Positions 17,475 to 26,153 of a stretch of DNA of 64,000 nt are shown here, piece after piece (the first letter of the stretch is position 1; each line of letters opens with the position of its first letter). The notes under the pieces were generated by a model. The model was not told the DNA's origin. It did no database searches and worked only from the letters and a program-made list of their open reading frames with translations. The stretch comes from ZC4RG30 sp039932715 (GTDB lineage: Bacteria; Pseudomonadota; Gammaproteobacteria; Steroidobacterales; Steroidobacteraceae), in the NCBI GenBank assembly GCA_039932715.1, contig JBDTPN010000012.1, positions 1-64,000 on the forward strand, given 5' to 3'. Both the position numbers and the translations under genes were made by a program.

Positions 17475-18530
17475 ATGTTCCTCAACGCTCTCGGCACTGC
17501 GCTGCCCGAAAAAAGCTATTCAAAAGCGCAGTGCTGGGATGCGTTTGAGGGCTCGGAATGGTTCAAGCGGCTAAATGCGCGATCCCGCATCATCGCCAAC
17601 ACCGTTCTGCGCCGCGACAACGGAATTGAAACCCGCTGGCTGGCAGTGCAGTCTCTCGATGAAGCCTTCGTGATAGATCCGGACACCTTGCACCGACGCT
17701 TTGCCACGCACGCCCCCCGCCTGGCCAGCGAGGCGGCGGTACAGGCACTGGAACGCGCGCGACTTGCACCTCATGATATCGATGCGGTGATCATATCCAC
17801 CTGCACGGGTTACCTGTGTCCTGGACTAAGCGGTTATGTCATCGAGCGAACCGGTCTGCGCGCAACAACGCTGGCCTATGATCTTGTGGGCCAGGGGTGC
17901 GCCGGCGCCCTGCCCAATTGGCAGATTGCAAGTTCACTGCTGGAGTCGGGGCAGTGCGAGCACGTGCTCTCTATTTGCGTGGAGATCAGCAGCGCCGCGA
18001 TGTATCTGGATGACGATCCTGGCGTGCTGATCAGCGCCTGTCTTTTCGGTGATGGTGCAGGTGCCGCGATACTGTCACGGCGAGCGCCTGAGCGCCGCCG
18101 GGTGGAATGGCGCGCGACCTCCTCCCTGACCAACCCGGACCAGCGGGAGGCGCTTCGATTCGAGCAGCGCGGCGGGTTGCTGCGAAACATTCTGACGCGC
18201 CAGGTTCCAGCGCTGGCCGCCCAGCATGCCCAACAGGTGCTGGATGCAACCCTGCAGAAAGCCGGCGTTTCGCGCCCTCAGATCACCGGGTGGATGTTGC
18301 ACGCCGGCGGTCGCGATGTACTGCAGGCCATGAGTGAGCGTTTTGATCTGCATGGGGATGAATTGCGGCATAGCCGGGAAACACTGCGCCGCTTTGGCAA
18401 TCTGAGCAGCGCCTTCGTCTATTTCGTCCTGGATGCTGCCCTCAGCCAGCCGGCGCGCGGCGGCTGGTGGTGGATGTCATCTTTTGGCGCTGGTTTCACC
18501 TGCCATGGCGCATTGCTGCACGTGGACTGA
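17475..18530 (+). CDS. Type III polyketide synthase (chalcone/stilbene synthase superfamily)
   Basis: The protein has 351 residues from the ATG at 17475, which has AAGGA five bases upstream; the ATG at 17469 has no room for a Shine-Dalgarno sequence. The Cys-His-Asn triad is intact: Cys142 (GQGCAGALP), His276 (MLHAGGRDV) and Asn309 (FGNLSSAFVYF). The C-terminal loop is SFGAGF rather than the usual GFGPG. Such enzymes extend an acyl starter with malonyl-CoA and cyclise it to resorcinols or pyrones. It opens a five-gene overlapping cluster with its own ACP and ketosynthase, so its starter may be delivered from an acyl-ACP (inference). The product is not predictable from sequence. Confidence 0.88.
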   Translation: MFLNALGTALPEKSYSKAQCWDAFEGSEWFKRLNARSRIIANTVLRRDNGIETRWLAVQSLDEAFVIDPDTLHRRFATHAPRLASEAAVQALERARLAPHDIDAVIISTCTGYLCPGLSGYVIERTGLRATTLAYDLVGQGCAGALPNWQIASSLLESGQCEHVLSICVEISSAAMYLDDDPGVLISACLFGDGAGAAILSRRAPERRRVEWRATSSLTNPDQREALRFEQRGGLLRNILTRQVPALAAQHAQQVLDATLQKAGVSRPQITGWMLHAGGRDVLQAMSERFDLHGDELRHSRETLRRFGNLSSAFVYFVLDAALSQPARGGWWWMSSFGAGFTCHGALLHVD

Positions 18531-18533
18531 TCC

Positions 18534-19262
18534 ATGGCGTTCCCCCGCATGGTATTGCCGGAGATTCTCGACGACATCGAGCCGCAGGACCCGCGCGCAG
18601 TACGTTCACGCCTGGACCTGCGCCGCATCCATCGCGCCATGTGCACCATATCCATCCTCAGGCGCGCTGCGGATCGATTGCGGTTTCTGCAGCCGCCACG
18701 ACGTATCCTGGAATTAGGCGGGGGCGACGCCACTTTGGTGCTGAGGCTGGCGCAAGCTTTACAGCCAGCTTGGCCAGGGGTTTCGCTTACCGTGCTCGAC
18801 AATCACGACATCGTGAGCGCCCAGACCCGCAGCGGATATGCGGCCTTGGGTTGGGAACTGCACGTGCTTCAGCAGGACGCGCTGCAATGGGCAGCACAGC
18901 CTGGTCTCACGCGTTACGACCTGTGCCTCTGCAATCTGTTCCTGCATCATTTCGAAAGTCCTGCCCTGTCACGGCTGACAGCCTCGATTGCCTCAACGTG
19001 CAATGCCCTGATTGCCTGTGAACCCCGCCGCAACGGCATATCCCTGTCTGCAAGCAGGATGGTTGGACTGCTGGGTTCGAACCGGATAACCCGCGAGGAC
19101 GCGGTGACCAGTGTTGTCGCGGGATTTCGCGCATCGGAACTCACCGCGTTGTGGTTGGGTGATGGACGCGACTGGTCACTTGAAGAGTATCCCGCCCTGC
19201 CCTTCAGCCATTGCTTCATCGCTATTGACGAAACGATGAGACTGCCAGGACCGCAAACGTGA
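18534..19262 (+). CDS. SAM-dependent methyltransferase of the PKS cluster
   Basis: The protein has 242 residues and a class I Rossmann fold. Motif I is RILELGGGDATLVLRLA near residue 60, an acidic residue follows the second strand (LTVLDNHD), and motif IV is LCLCNLFLHHFES. It starts three bases after the polyketide synthase stop and ends in a GTGA overlap with the flavoprotein gene. It probably O- or C-methylates the polyketide, like the methyltransferase of the Streptomyces srs phenolic-lipid cluster. The acceptor atom cannot be told from sequence. Confidence 0.82.
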   Translation: MAFPRMVLPEILDDIEPQDPRAVRSRLDLRRIHRAMCTISILRRAADRLRFLQPPRRILELGGGDATLVLRLAQALQPAWPGVSLTVLDNHDIVSAQTRSGYAALGWELHVLQQDALQWAAQPGLTRYDLCLCNLFLHHFESPALSRLTASIASTCNALIACEPRRNGISLSASRMVGLLGSNRITREDAVTSVVAGFRASELTALWLGDGRDWSLEEYPALPFSHCFIAIDETMRLPGPQT

Positions 19263-20476
19263 ACACGCGGGCGGATGCTTTGATCATCGGTGGCGGCCCG
19301 GCAGGCACCTCCACCGCCGTGTGGCTGGCTGAAGCAGGTTGGCGCGTCACGCTGGTGGAGCAACATCGTTTTCCACGCCAGAAGGTCTGCGGCGAATGCC
19401 TGGGGGCCGGCAGCTTTCCACTCCTGGATGCATTGGGGGTGGGGAGCGAAGTCCGCCAGGCCGCTGGCGCGCCGCTCACAAGGGTGGGTTGGATGGATGC
19501 AACTCGCAGGTTGACAGCACGCATGCCGCAAAGCCTGGCCCCGTACGCATATGGCCATGCCCTGGGCCGCGACGTATTTGATTCGATACTACTGGCGCGG
19601 GCGCAATACGCAGGGGTAGACATACATCAGCCTGCACGCGTGGTTTCGGTCAATGGCGAGCCCGGCGACTTTCACTGCGACATCACGATTGGTCCCCGAT
19701 CAACCGCAGGCCTCTCTGCCGCGGTGATAATTGATGCGCATGGTTCATGGGAACACGGACCCCGGAGGCTGGTTGCGAATGCCCCGCGTGATCCAACCGA
19801 GCGGGTCGCGCAGGCATCGGACCTCTTCGGCTTCAAGGCATCCTTTTGCAACACCAGCCTGAGTCCCGGCTGGCTGCCCGTGTTCGCACTCAATGGCGGC
19901 TATGGAGGAATGGTGGTGGCCAACGCAGGGCGCACGACGCTTGCGCTGTGCATGCGCCGTGACACGCTTCGACGCGTTCGCATGCGGTACCCGGGAGTTG
20001 CGGCCGGAGTGGCGCTGGAGCATCACCTGCGCACCTCGTGCCAGGGCGTGCGGGAGGCCTTGCAGAATGGGCAACGGCAGGGAGCCTGGCTATCGATCGG
20101 CCCGCTGCAAACGGGAACCCGACTAACCGACACCCCCGGGATTTACCGTGTGGGCAACGCCGCCGGTGAAGCCCATCCGCTGGTGGGTGAAGGCATGACC
20201 ATGGCGTTGCAGTCGGCGCGGGCCCTGACTCGACACCTCATCGAATACGCGGCGCGCAAAGGCGACGTCCGGCAGCACCAAGCCGCGGCCCGTGCCTATG
20301 CCCATTCCTGGCGACAGCTTTTTTCATCGCGGTTGCGCGTTGCCGGCTGTTATGCGCAGATTGCGATGCAGCCTGCGCTGTCAGAACCTGTGGGGAAGCT
20401 CTTGAATCACTGGCCAGGTTTATTGACTGCAGCAGCCGCTTTCGCAGGTAAGGCACGTCGCAAGGAATTCGCATGA
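19259..20476 (+). CDS. FAD-dependent oxidoreductase, geranylgeranyl-reductase/hydroxylase-like
   Basis: The protein has 405 residues and starts with a GTG inside the stop of the methyltransferase gene. The FAD-binding loop is IIGGGPAGTSTAVWLAEAGW at residues 9-28, followed by RQKVCGECLGAGS near 43, typical of this flavoprotein superfamily. The second FAD motif appears near 298 as GNAAGEAHPLVGEGMTMAL, with GNAAG where GDAAG is usual. In comparable phenolic-lipid clusters a flavoprotein hydroxylates the ring. A reductase or halogenase-like activity cannot be excluded. Its position inside the overlapping cluster supports a tailoring role. Confidence 0.82.
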   Translation: MNTRADALIIGGGPAGTSTAVWLAEAGWRVTLVEQHRFPRQKVCGECLGAGSFPLLDALGVGSEVRQAAGAPLTRVGWMDATRRLTARMPQSLAPYAYGHALGRDVFDSILLARAQYAGVDIHQPARVVSVNGEPGDFHCDITIGPRSTAGLSAAVIIDAHGSWEHGPRRLVANAPRDPTERVAQASDLFGFKASFCNTSLSPGWLPVFALNGGYGGMVVANAGRTTLALCMRRDTLRRVRMRYPGVAAGVALEHHLRTSCQGVREALQNGQRQGAWLSIGPLQTGTRLTDTPGIYRVGNAAGEAHPLVGEGMTMALQSARALTRHLIEYAARKGDVRQHQAAARAYAHSWRQLFSSRLRVAGCYAQIAMQPALSEPVGKLLNHWPGLLTAAAAFAGKARRKEFA

Positions 20477-20706
20477 CGACATTGGAGAGACTGCAGGACA
20501 TCCTCGTTAAGGATTATCACGTGGCGCGCGAGCGACTCAGTCCCGACGCAGTGTTGACAGATCTCGGCATTGATTCCCTCAGCTCGCTTGAACTGATGTT
20601 CAAGATAGAGGATGCCTTCCAGGTTTCCATCGCGGAGGACACCCCCACCAATCTGGTTACGGTGGCGGACGTTGTCAATTACATCGATAACCTGTTGCCC
20701 AGGTGA
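20473..20706 (+). CDS. Acyl carrier protein of the PKS cluster
   Basis: The protein has 77 residues, a normal ACP length. The phosphopantetheine attachment serine is Ser35 in LGIDSLSSLELMF. The start ATG overlaps the preceding stop (ATGA), and the 3' end overlaps or abuts the ketosynthase gene. A dedicated ACP beside a type III polyketide synthase is uncommon, because these enzymes normally take CoA thioesters. It probably carries an acyl chain built with the adjacent ketosynthase. Confidence 0.9.
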   Translation: MTTLERLQDILVKDYHVARERLSPDAVLTDLGIDSLSSLELMFKIEDAFQVSIAEDTPTNLVTVADVVNYIDNLLPR

Positions 20707-20708
20707 CC

Positions 20709-21941
20709 ATGCAACGCGTGGCGATTACCGGGATGGGCGTGGTGTCCCCGCTGGGCAACAGCATTGACCTGATGTTCGCCAATTTTGTCGCGGGCAATTC
20801 AGCAATCCGCAGTCTCAGCGCACCGCGTTGCGCCAAGCTTCGGTCCCCAATTGGCGCCATGGTCGATTTTGACGGCAGCGCGCATTTCGATGTGGCCAGG
20901 CTGCGCATGCTCGACCGGGTCAGTCAGCTCGCCCTGGTAGCGGCCGCCCAGGCGGTAGCAGATTCGAAGATTGCTCTATCCAGCGAAGATCTCGAGCGCT
21001 GCGGAGTCTCGGTAGGATCCAGCCTGGGCGGCGTGCAGACCACCGACGAAGCGTATTACAGCATGTACGCGGAAAAATCCGACCGGGTGCAGCCGTTCAA
21101 TATCGTGGCGGCCATGGGCAACGCACCGGCAGCATGGATTGGCCTGGAGCATGGCTTCACAGGGCCAAATCTCACCTATTCCACCGCCTGTTCCTCATCC
21201 GCAGTGGCCATCGGCGAAGCGGCACGCCGAATTCAAAGTTCTGAGATCGACGTCATGCTCGCAGGTGGAGCCGAGGCGCCATTGACGTTCGGCATATTGC
21301 GCGCCTGGGAAGCCATGCGAACCCTGGCGGTTCCCGACCCATTGGACCTGTCGACTTCATGTCGGCCGTTTGCCAAAACCCGTACGGGCCTGGTGATCGG
21401 AGAAGGCGCGGCATTCGTGTTGCTGGAAGGTTGGGACCACGCGGTGGCGCGCGGCGCCAGGATCCACGCCGAGCTCACCGGCTACGGGCTTGTCACTGAC
21501 ATCGGACACCTGACGCGCCCTTCCGTGGCGGGTCAGGCCAGCGCCATGCGCGCAGCACTGCGCTGCGCCGGGGCGCAGCCGCAGGATATCGACTACATCA
21601 ACGCCCATGGCACGGCGACATTGGCCAACGATGCCGTGGAAACTGCCGCGATCAAGGACGTGTTCGGCCCTGGCGCCAGCGGAATTCCCGTGAGTTCAAC
21701 CAAGTCCATGCACGCACACCTGCTGGGCGCAGCGGGTGCCCTTGAGTTCGTCATAGCAATTGCAGCACTGCAACGTGGCGTCATCCCGCCCACCATGCAC
21801 CTCAACGTGCGAGATCCGGCCTGCGATCTGGACTATGTAACCGAAGGAGCCCGCAGCCACGTTGCGCTGCACACGGTCATGTCAAACTCGTTTGCATTTG
21901 GCGGGACCAATGCAGTGCTGATTGCCAGGCACGCCACCTAG
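20709..21941 (+). CDS. FabF-like beta-ketoacyl-ACP synthase of the PKS cluster
   Basis: The protein has 410 residues from the ATG at 20709; a GTG at 20703 overlapping the ACP stop is also possible. The family opening QRVAITGMGVVSPLG is present. The Cys-His-His set is complete: Cys161 (YSTACSSSAVAIG), His300 (NAHGTAT), and Lys332/His337 in SSTKSMHAHLLGAAG. E. coli FabF has TGH where this protein has HAH. It condenses malonyl-ACP with an acyl primer, so with the ACP it could form a small fatty-acyl module feeding the type III synthase. It is the last gene of the cluster; the next gene runs the other way. Confidence 0.88.
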   Translation: MQRVAITGMGVVSPLGNSIDLMFANFVAGNSAIRSLSAPRCAKLRSPIGAMVDFDGSAHFDVARLRMLDRVSQLALVAAAQAVADSKIALSSEDLERCGVSVGSSLGGVQTTDEAYYSMYAEKSDRVQPFNIVAAMGNAPAAWIGLEHGFTGPNLTYSTACSSSAVAIGEAARRIQSSEIDVMLAGGAEAPLTFGILRAWEAMRTLAVPDPLDLSTSCRPFAKTRTGLVIGEGAAFVLLEGWDHAVARGARIHAELTGYGLVTDIGHLTRPSVAGQASAMRAALRCAGAQPQDIDYINAHGTATLANDAVETAAIKDVFGPGASGIPVSSTKSMHAHLLGAAGALEFVIAIAALQRGVIPPTMHLNVRDPACDLDYVTEGARSHVALHTVMSNSFAFGGTNAVLIARHAT

Positions 21942-21948
21942 ACGCAAT

Positions 21949-22656
21949 TCAATCGCCCGCACTGGCCTGGCACCAGTCGCGGCCAAACTGCAACGCCTCA
22001 TCGCGACTTGTGAATGTGCCTGATCCATATGAAACGGTCGGGCCAACTGAGCCACTGACCAAGCGCCGATGACGTTCAATGGAATAGCGCGGCGCTGACC
22101 ACTCAGCCCTGCTTCGCTTGATGATCTGCAGGGTCCAGTTGCCAATCTGTTCGGTGATTTCAGTCTCGACAACAGGGGGTCGGCGACTTACGCCGTACTC
22201 GGCGAGCTGGGCCTGGAACAGGCTTGCCGCGTGGCGCAGAAGATCAATATCCAGCTCAGATGTGCTCTTGGGGAAGTGATCGTAGTGACACAACACTGCG
22301 TGCGCATCACCATCCTCGGCGTAAAGCGGCAGGCCGAAATAAGAGCGAATCCCCTCCCTGGCGGGATGATTGACCAGGCGCGCATCTTCCATTGAATTGG
22401 ATGTCTCAAATGGCTTGCTGTCCCTCAGGACGATTGCGCAGTACGACGCCTGCTGATTGATTTCATCAGCATCCAGAACGTCGGGGCTCAGCTTGTCGAA
22501 ATGATAGACCGGGTATCCAATGCCGTTGGAATACCAGATAACCGAGAGAAACCTGAATGACGAAAGGGATCCCAGATATTCGAGCGCCGCGCGGCCACCG
22601 TCTGTCGACAGGCGCGACCGCAATATATCGAACCGTTCCGTGGATTCGCCGGCCAT
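21949..22656 (-). CDS. GAF-domain protein
   Basis: The protein has 235 residues and no signal peptide. Residues about 15-160 resemble a GAF sensor domain, with LSVIWYSNGIGYPVYHFDKL, the mid-domain IRSYFGLPLYAEDGDAHAVLCHYD, and a closing helix LLRHAASLFQAQLAEYG. The C-terminal 70 residues carry no recognisable output domain (no kinase, GGDEF or HTH). AAGGACGT precedes the ATG. It may be a sensor acting through a partner. It lies 18 bases downstream of the thioredoxin-like gene on the same strand. Confidence 0.65.
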   Translation of the reverse strand: MAGESTERFDILRSRLSTDGGRAALEYLGSLSSFRFLSVIWYSNGIGYPVYHFDKLSPDVLDADEINQQASYCAIVLRDSKPFETSNSMEDARLVNHPAREGIRSYFGLPLYAEDGDAHAVLCHYDHFPKSTSELDIDLLRHAASLFQAQLAEYGVSRRPPVVETEITEQIGNWTLQIIKRSRAEWSAPRYSIERHRRLVSGSVGPTVSYGSGTFTSRDEALQFGRDWCQASAGD

Positions 22657-22674
22657 ACGTCCTTTGTGTTGGGC

Positions 22675-23142
22675 CTACCTGGGGGAAGTAACGCCTTGAC
22701 TGACGCGCGCGAAAAACTCGTAGATTCCGGTGTCGCTCATACGCCGCGCATCCGCCAGCTCGCCAGCCTTGGTCATGTACAGCACCTTATTGTCCGGCGA
22801 AACCACAACCGCAGCAGGTATGCCCTTGCGGATCGGGTCGCCGTAGCTGGCAGTGATTTCCAGATTGCGGTCAAAGTTGCCCACGTCTACTTTCACCAGC
22901 GTAAATGCCTTGGCAACAAGGGCGGCGTTCTGACCGTTGTGCAAAGAGCGATCCAGCGCGACGCAATCCTCGCACCAGTTGGCACCGAATATGATAAGAA
23001 CTGGCACATGACGCCCCCTGGCTGCAGTCAGAGCGTGCTGGATAGCCGCCTTGGCGTCAGCCAATTCATCGTACGGGGGCGTTGCTGCCATCCCCACGAT
23101 GCTGAACAAGGTCAAAAACCAGATGGCTGCCTTCATTCTCAT
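22675..23142 (-). CDS. Exported thioredoxin-like protein
   Basis: The protein has 155 residues with a signal peptide (MKAAIWFLTLFSIVGMAA). The thioredoxin fold is recognised from VPVLIIFGANWCEDCVALDR, with Cys57 and Cys60 in a CEDC active site instead of CGPC. The cis-proline region reads KGIPAAVVVSP. It is likely a periplasmic thiol-disulfide protein; the acidic CxxC suggests a specialised redox partner. GGTGAG precedes the ATG. Confidence 0.8.
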   Translation of the reverse strand: MRMKAAIWFLTLFSIVGMAATPPYDELADAKAAIQHALTAARGRHVPVLIIFGANWCEDCVALDRSLHNGQNAALVAKAFTLVKVDVGNFDRNLEITASYGDPIRKGIPAAVVVSPDNKVLYMTKAGELADARRMSDTGIYEFFARVSQGVTSPR

Positions 23143-23319
23143 CTCACCGATTGGCGTCTGGCAACGAATAAATTCGGGCCGCCTATTATTATAGCGAAGG
23201 CGTCAATACCCAATGCAACAGAGTTGATCAGAATCGACGATTTCCTTCTTCCCGTCGCGCCACTGGGCCATTAGCATGGTTGGCGACTTGAGACTAACGA
23301 CACTGGAAGGATAACGGGC

Positions 23320-23835
23320 GTGAAGGTTTCCACGAATGAGTCGTCGAATGACACTGTGGGCGCCGCGTTCGTGCGGCTTGTCGCAACACTGGACTACCCC
23401 CTCTACATAGTCACCACCGCTGTGGGCGGCGAACCCACGGGATGCCTGCTGGGATTCGCAACCCAATGCAGCATCCATCCGCCGCGCTTCCTGGCTTGCA
23501 TCTCAAGGAAGAATCACACCTTTCATCTGGCCAAGCGCGCCGCGGTGTTCGCCGTGCACGTCATTGATGAAAAGAACAAAGCCCTCGCCGAACTGTTCGG
23601 TGGCGAGACCGGCGATGCAGTGGACAAATTCGCGCAGGTACGCTGGCATCTTGTGGATGGCGTGCCGATTCTTGACGGATGCCCACGCTGGTTTACCGGA
23701 TCGGTTCTGGAGCAGATCGACTTTGGTGATCATGTTGGCCACCTGCTTGAGCCGCTCAAAGTGCAAACCGGCAGTGCCGCCGATCAACTGACGTACCAGC
23801 AGGCACGCGACATCGACCCAGGCCACAAGCCATAG
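23320..23835 (+). CDS. Flavin reductase-like FMN-binding protein
   Basis: The protein has 171 residues, starting with a GTG that has AAGGA upstream. The split-barrel flavin reductase fold is recognised from YPLYIVTTAVGGEPTGCLLG, the mid motif HPPRFLACISRKNHTFHLA, and FAVHVIDEKN. Such proteins reduce FMN with NAD(P)H or bind FMN. Eight bases separate it from the old yellow enzyme gene, so the two form a redox operon. Supplying reduced flavin to another oxygenase is possible but not shown. Confidence 0.82.
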   Translation: MKVSTNESSNDTVGAAFVRLVATLDYPLYIVTTAVGGEPTGCLLGFATQCSIHPPRFLACISRKNHTFHLAKRAAVFAVHVIDEKNKALAELFGGETGDAVDKFAQVRWHLVDGVPILDGCPRWFTGSVLEQIDFGDHVGHLLEPLKVQTGSAADQLTYQQARDIDPGHKP

Positions 23836-23843
23836 AGAGTTTC

Positions 23844-24920
23844 ATGACCGACCTGTTCTCCCCACTGCGGCTTGGCCCGCTGACATTGCCCAATCGCATC
23901 ATCATGGCGCCGCTGACGCGCGGTCGCGCGACGCGGCAGGCTGTGCCCACTCCCTTGATGGTCGAGTACTACCGGCAGCGGGCCGGTGCCGGCCTGATCA
24001 TCACTGAAGCAACAGGGATCAGTCGCCGGGGTCTGGGCTGGCCGTGGGCCCCGGGCCTGTGGAATCAGGCGCAATTAGAGGGCTGGATGCCGGTGACTGC
24101 GGCGGTACACGCCGCAGGCGGGCACATCTTCGCGCAGCTGTGGCACATGGGCCGCCTCGTGCATCCGAGCATGGGTGAAGTGCAGCCGGTGTCGGCCAGC
24201 GAAACGACGGCCCCGGGGGATGCCCATACCTACGACGCCAAGCAGCCCAATGTCCTTGCACGTGCGCTGCGCGTGGAGGAGATTCCCGCGCTGCTGGACG
24301 ACTACCGTCGCGCAACGCGCAATGCGCTGGCAGCCGGCTTCGATGGCGTGCAGATCCACGCTGCCAACGGCTACCTCATCGATCAGTTCCTGCGGGATGG
24401 CACCAACCTGCGTAAGGACGAATATGGTGGCAGCATCGACAATCGTCTGCGCCTGCTGCGTGAGATCACTACCGCCGTTATTGAAGTCGCGGGGCGCGAC
24501 CGTACCGCCGTGCGCCTGTCCCCCAACGGAGAGATCCAGGGCGTCAATGACAGCCAGCCGCACGAAACTTTTCCCGCCGCGGCCCGCGCATTGGCCGAAC
24601 TGGGCATCGTCTTTCTGGAACTGCGCGAGCCCTCGCCCGACAGCAACTTTGGCAAACTCGATACCTCCCCTGTGGCACCCGAAATCCGCGCCGTGTTCCC
24701 AGGCGTGTTGGTGCTCAACTCCGATTTCACCGGAGAACGTGCACAGAGCACCATCGCCACGGGGGCAGCTGATGCCATAACTTTTGGTCGATCCTTCATT
24801 GCCAACCCGGATCTGCCGCTGCGCCTGCGCGAAGGACTACCGGTAAACCAGCCAGATTTCGCGAGCTTCTACACGCAGGGCGAAAAGGGCTATACCGACT
24901 ATCCTTTCGCGTTGCGGTAA
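23844..24920 (+). CDS. Old yellow enzyme family alkene reductase
   Basis: The protein has 358 residues and is an FMN-containing TIM barrel. Signatures are LFSPLRLGPLTLPNRIIMAP, then QLWHMGRLVHP, the substrate-binding HAANGYLIDQFLRDGTNLR and YGGSIDNRLRLL, and the phosphate site ITFGRSFIANPDLP. It resembles NemA/OPR enzymes that reduce activated C=C bonds with NADPH. Its pairing with the flavin reductase-like gene suggests detoxification or degradation of unsaturated carbonyls. Confidence 0.9.
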   Translation: MTDLFSPLRLGPLTLPNRIIMAPLTRGRATRQAVPTPLMVEYYRQRAGAGLIITEATGISRRGLGWPWAPGLWNQAQLEGWMPVTAAVHAAGGHIFAQLWHMGRLVHPSMGEVQPVSASETTAPGDAHTYDAKQPNVLARALRVEEIPALLDDYRRATRNALAAGFDGVQIHAANGYLIDQFLRDGTNLRKDEYGGSIDNRLRLLREITTAVIEVAGRDRTAVRLSPNGEIQGVNDSQPHETFPAAARALAELGIVFLELREPSPDSNFGKLDTSPVAPEIRAVFPGVLVLNSDFTGERAQSTIATGAADAITFGRSFIANPDLPLRLREGLPVNQPDFASFYTQGEKGYTDYPFALR

Positions 24921-24938
24921 CATGCTTGCCAGCATTCC

Positions 24939-26123
24939 CTATGGGACCAAAAGCGGATCGGGCGAATAGGCCGCTTCGCTTTTGGCGAGCTTGCCCACTC
25001 GCACTCCCAGTAGCCGGATGCGCCGTTCCAGGTTGACACGCTTGAGTCCCTGGCCGGCATGATGGCGAATGGTTGCGGCATCGGCCGTGAACTGTTCAAT
25101 GGTGGTGTCGCGCGTGACGATCTGAAAGTTGTCGAAACGCAGCTTGATGCCGATGGTCTTGCCAGCGTATCCCTTGCGCTGCAGGTCCGCGGCTACCTGC
25201 TCACACAGCGTGGTGAATACCGCCCCCAGCTGCGCGCGATCCCTTTTGGCATGAAGATCGCGCTCGAATGTGGTCTCACGACTCATGCTTACCGGCTCGC
25301 TCTCGGTCACCACAGCGCGCTGGTCTCGTCCCCAGCTGACCTCGTGCAGCCACGCTCCGTGACTCTTGCCAAAATTCTCGATCAGCCAGTCGCGATCACG
25401 TGAAGCCAGATCGCCCACGGTGTGGATGCCCTGGGCGCGCAGTCTTTCGTCGGCCCTGGGACCGATGCCATTGACCTTGCGGCAAGGCAGCGGCCACACC
25501 CTGCTTTGCAGGTCATCCATGGTGACAATGCTGATGCCGTTGGGCTTGTCGAATTCGCTGGCCAGTTTTGCAAGCAGCTTGTTGGGCGCCACTCCGATCG
25601 AGCAGGTCAGGCCCGTCGCATCAAAAATGCATTCCTGTATATGGCGTGCCAGCACACGGCCGCCGTCTATTTCGGCAGCAGGCACGTCGGTGAGATCAAT
25701 GTAAACCTCATCGATGCCGCGATCCTCCATCACCGGCGCTATCCCGGTGACGGTGCGCTTGAACAGGCGCGAGACTCGGCGCACCTCTTCGAAATCAACC
25801 GGCAGCAAAATCGCCTGCGGGCAGAGCTTGGCGGCCTTCATCAGGCCCATCGCAGACCCCACGCCGAACTGTCGCGCTGCATAGGTGGCAGTGGTGGCCA
25901 CTCCCCTGCCCACATAGCTGCCCAGTCGCGGAAAGGCGTCCACCGGAATCATGTGGGGCAACAGCGCGCCGGGCAGGTTCTCATCCCTGCGCCTGCCGCC
26001 TCCGATCACCACGGGCAGGCCCTTGAGCTGCGGATACCGCAGCAATTCGACGGATGCGAAAAATGCATCCATATCCAGATGTGCGATGCGGCGCGAAACG
26101 GGGACGCCGGATTCGGGATTCAT
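24939..26123 (-). CDS. dinB: DNA polymerase IV (Y-family)
   Basis: The protein has 394 residues from the ATG at 26123. The palm motifs are intact: AHLDMDAFFASVELLRYP near 18 and RGIDEVYIDLTD near 137. They are followed by the helix-hairpin-helix region (VNGIGPRADERLRAQGIHTVGDL) and the little finger domain (QIVTRDTTIEQF). An insertion of about 20 residues follows VVIGGGRRRD and is also seen in some other DinB proteins. It is an error-prone translesion polymerase. I saw no LexA box close by. Confidence 0.93.
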   Translation of the reverse strand: MNPESGVPVSRRIAHLDMDAFFASVELLRYPQLKGLPVVIGGGRRRDENLPGALLPHMIPVDAFPRLGSYVGRGVATTATYAARQFGVGSAMGLMKAAKLCPQAILLPVDFEEVRRVSRLFKRTVTGIAPVMEDRGIDEVYIDLTDVPAAEIDGGRVLARHIQECIFDATGLTCSIGVAPNKLLAKLASEFDKPNGISIVTMDDLQSRVWPLPCRKVNGIGPRADERLRAQGIHTVGDLASRDRDWLIENFGKSHGAWLHEVSWGRDQRAVVTESEPVSMSRETTFERDLHAKRDRAQLGAVFTTLCEQVAADLQRKGYAGKTIGIKLRFDNFQIVTRDTTIEQFTADAATIRHHAGQGLKRVNLERRIRLLGVRVGKLAKSEAAYSPDPLLVP

Positions 26124-26153
26124 GCAGATAGCATACGGCACCCCGAATTCAGA

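Noticed and set aside
23188..23218. TATAAT-like box upstream of the thioredoxin gene
   Set aside because: A minus-strand TATAAT (23193-23188) is clear, but the best -35 (TTGCAT, 23218-23213) is 19 bases away, so the promoter is not confident enough to list.
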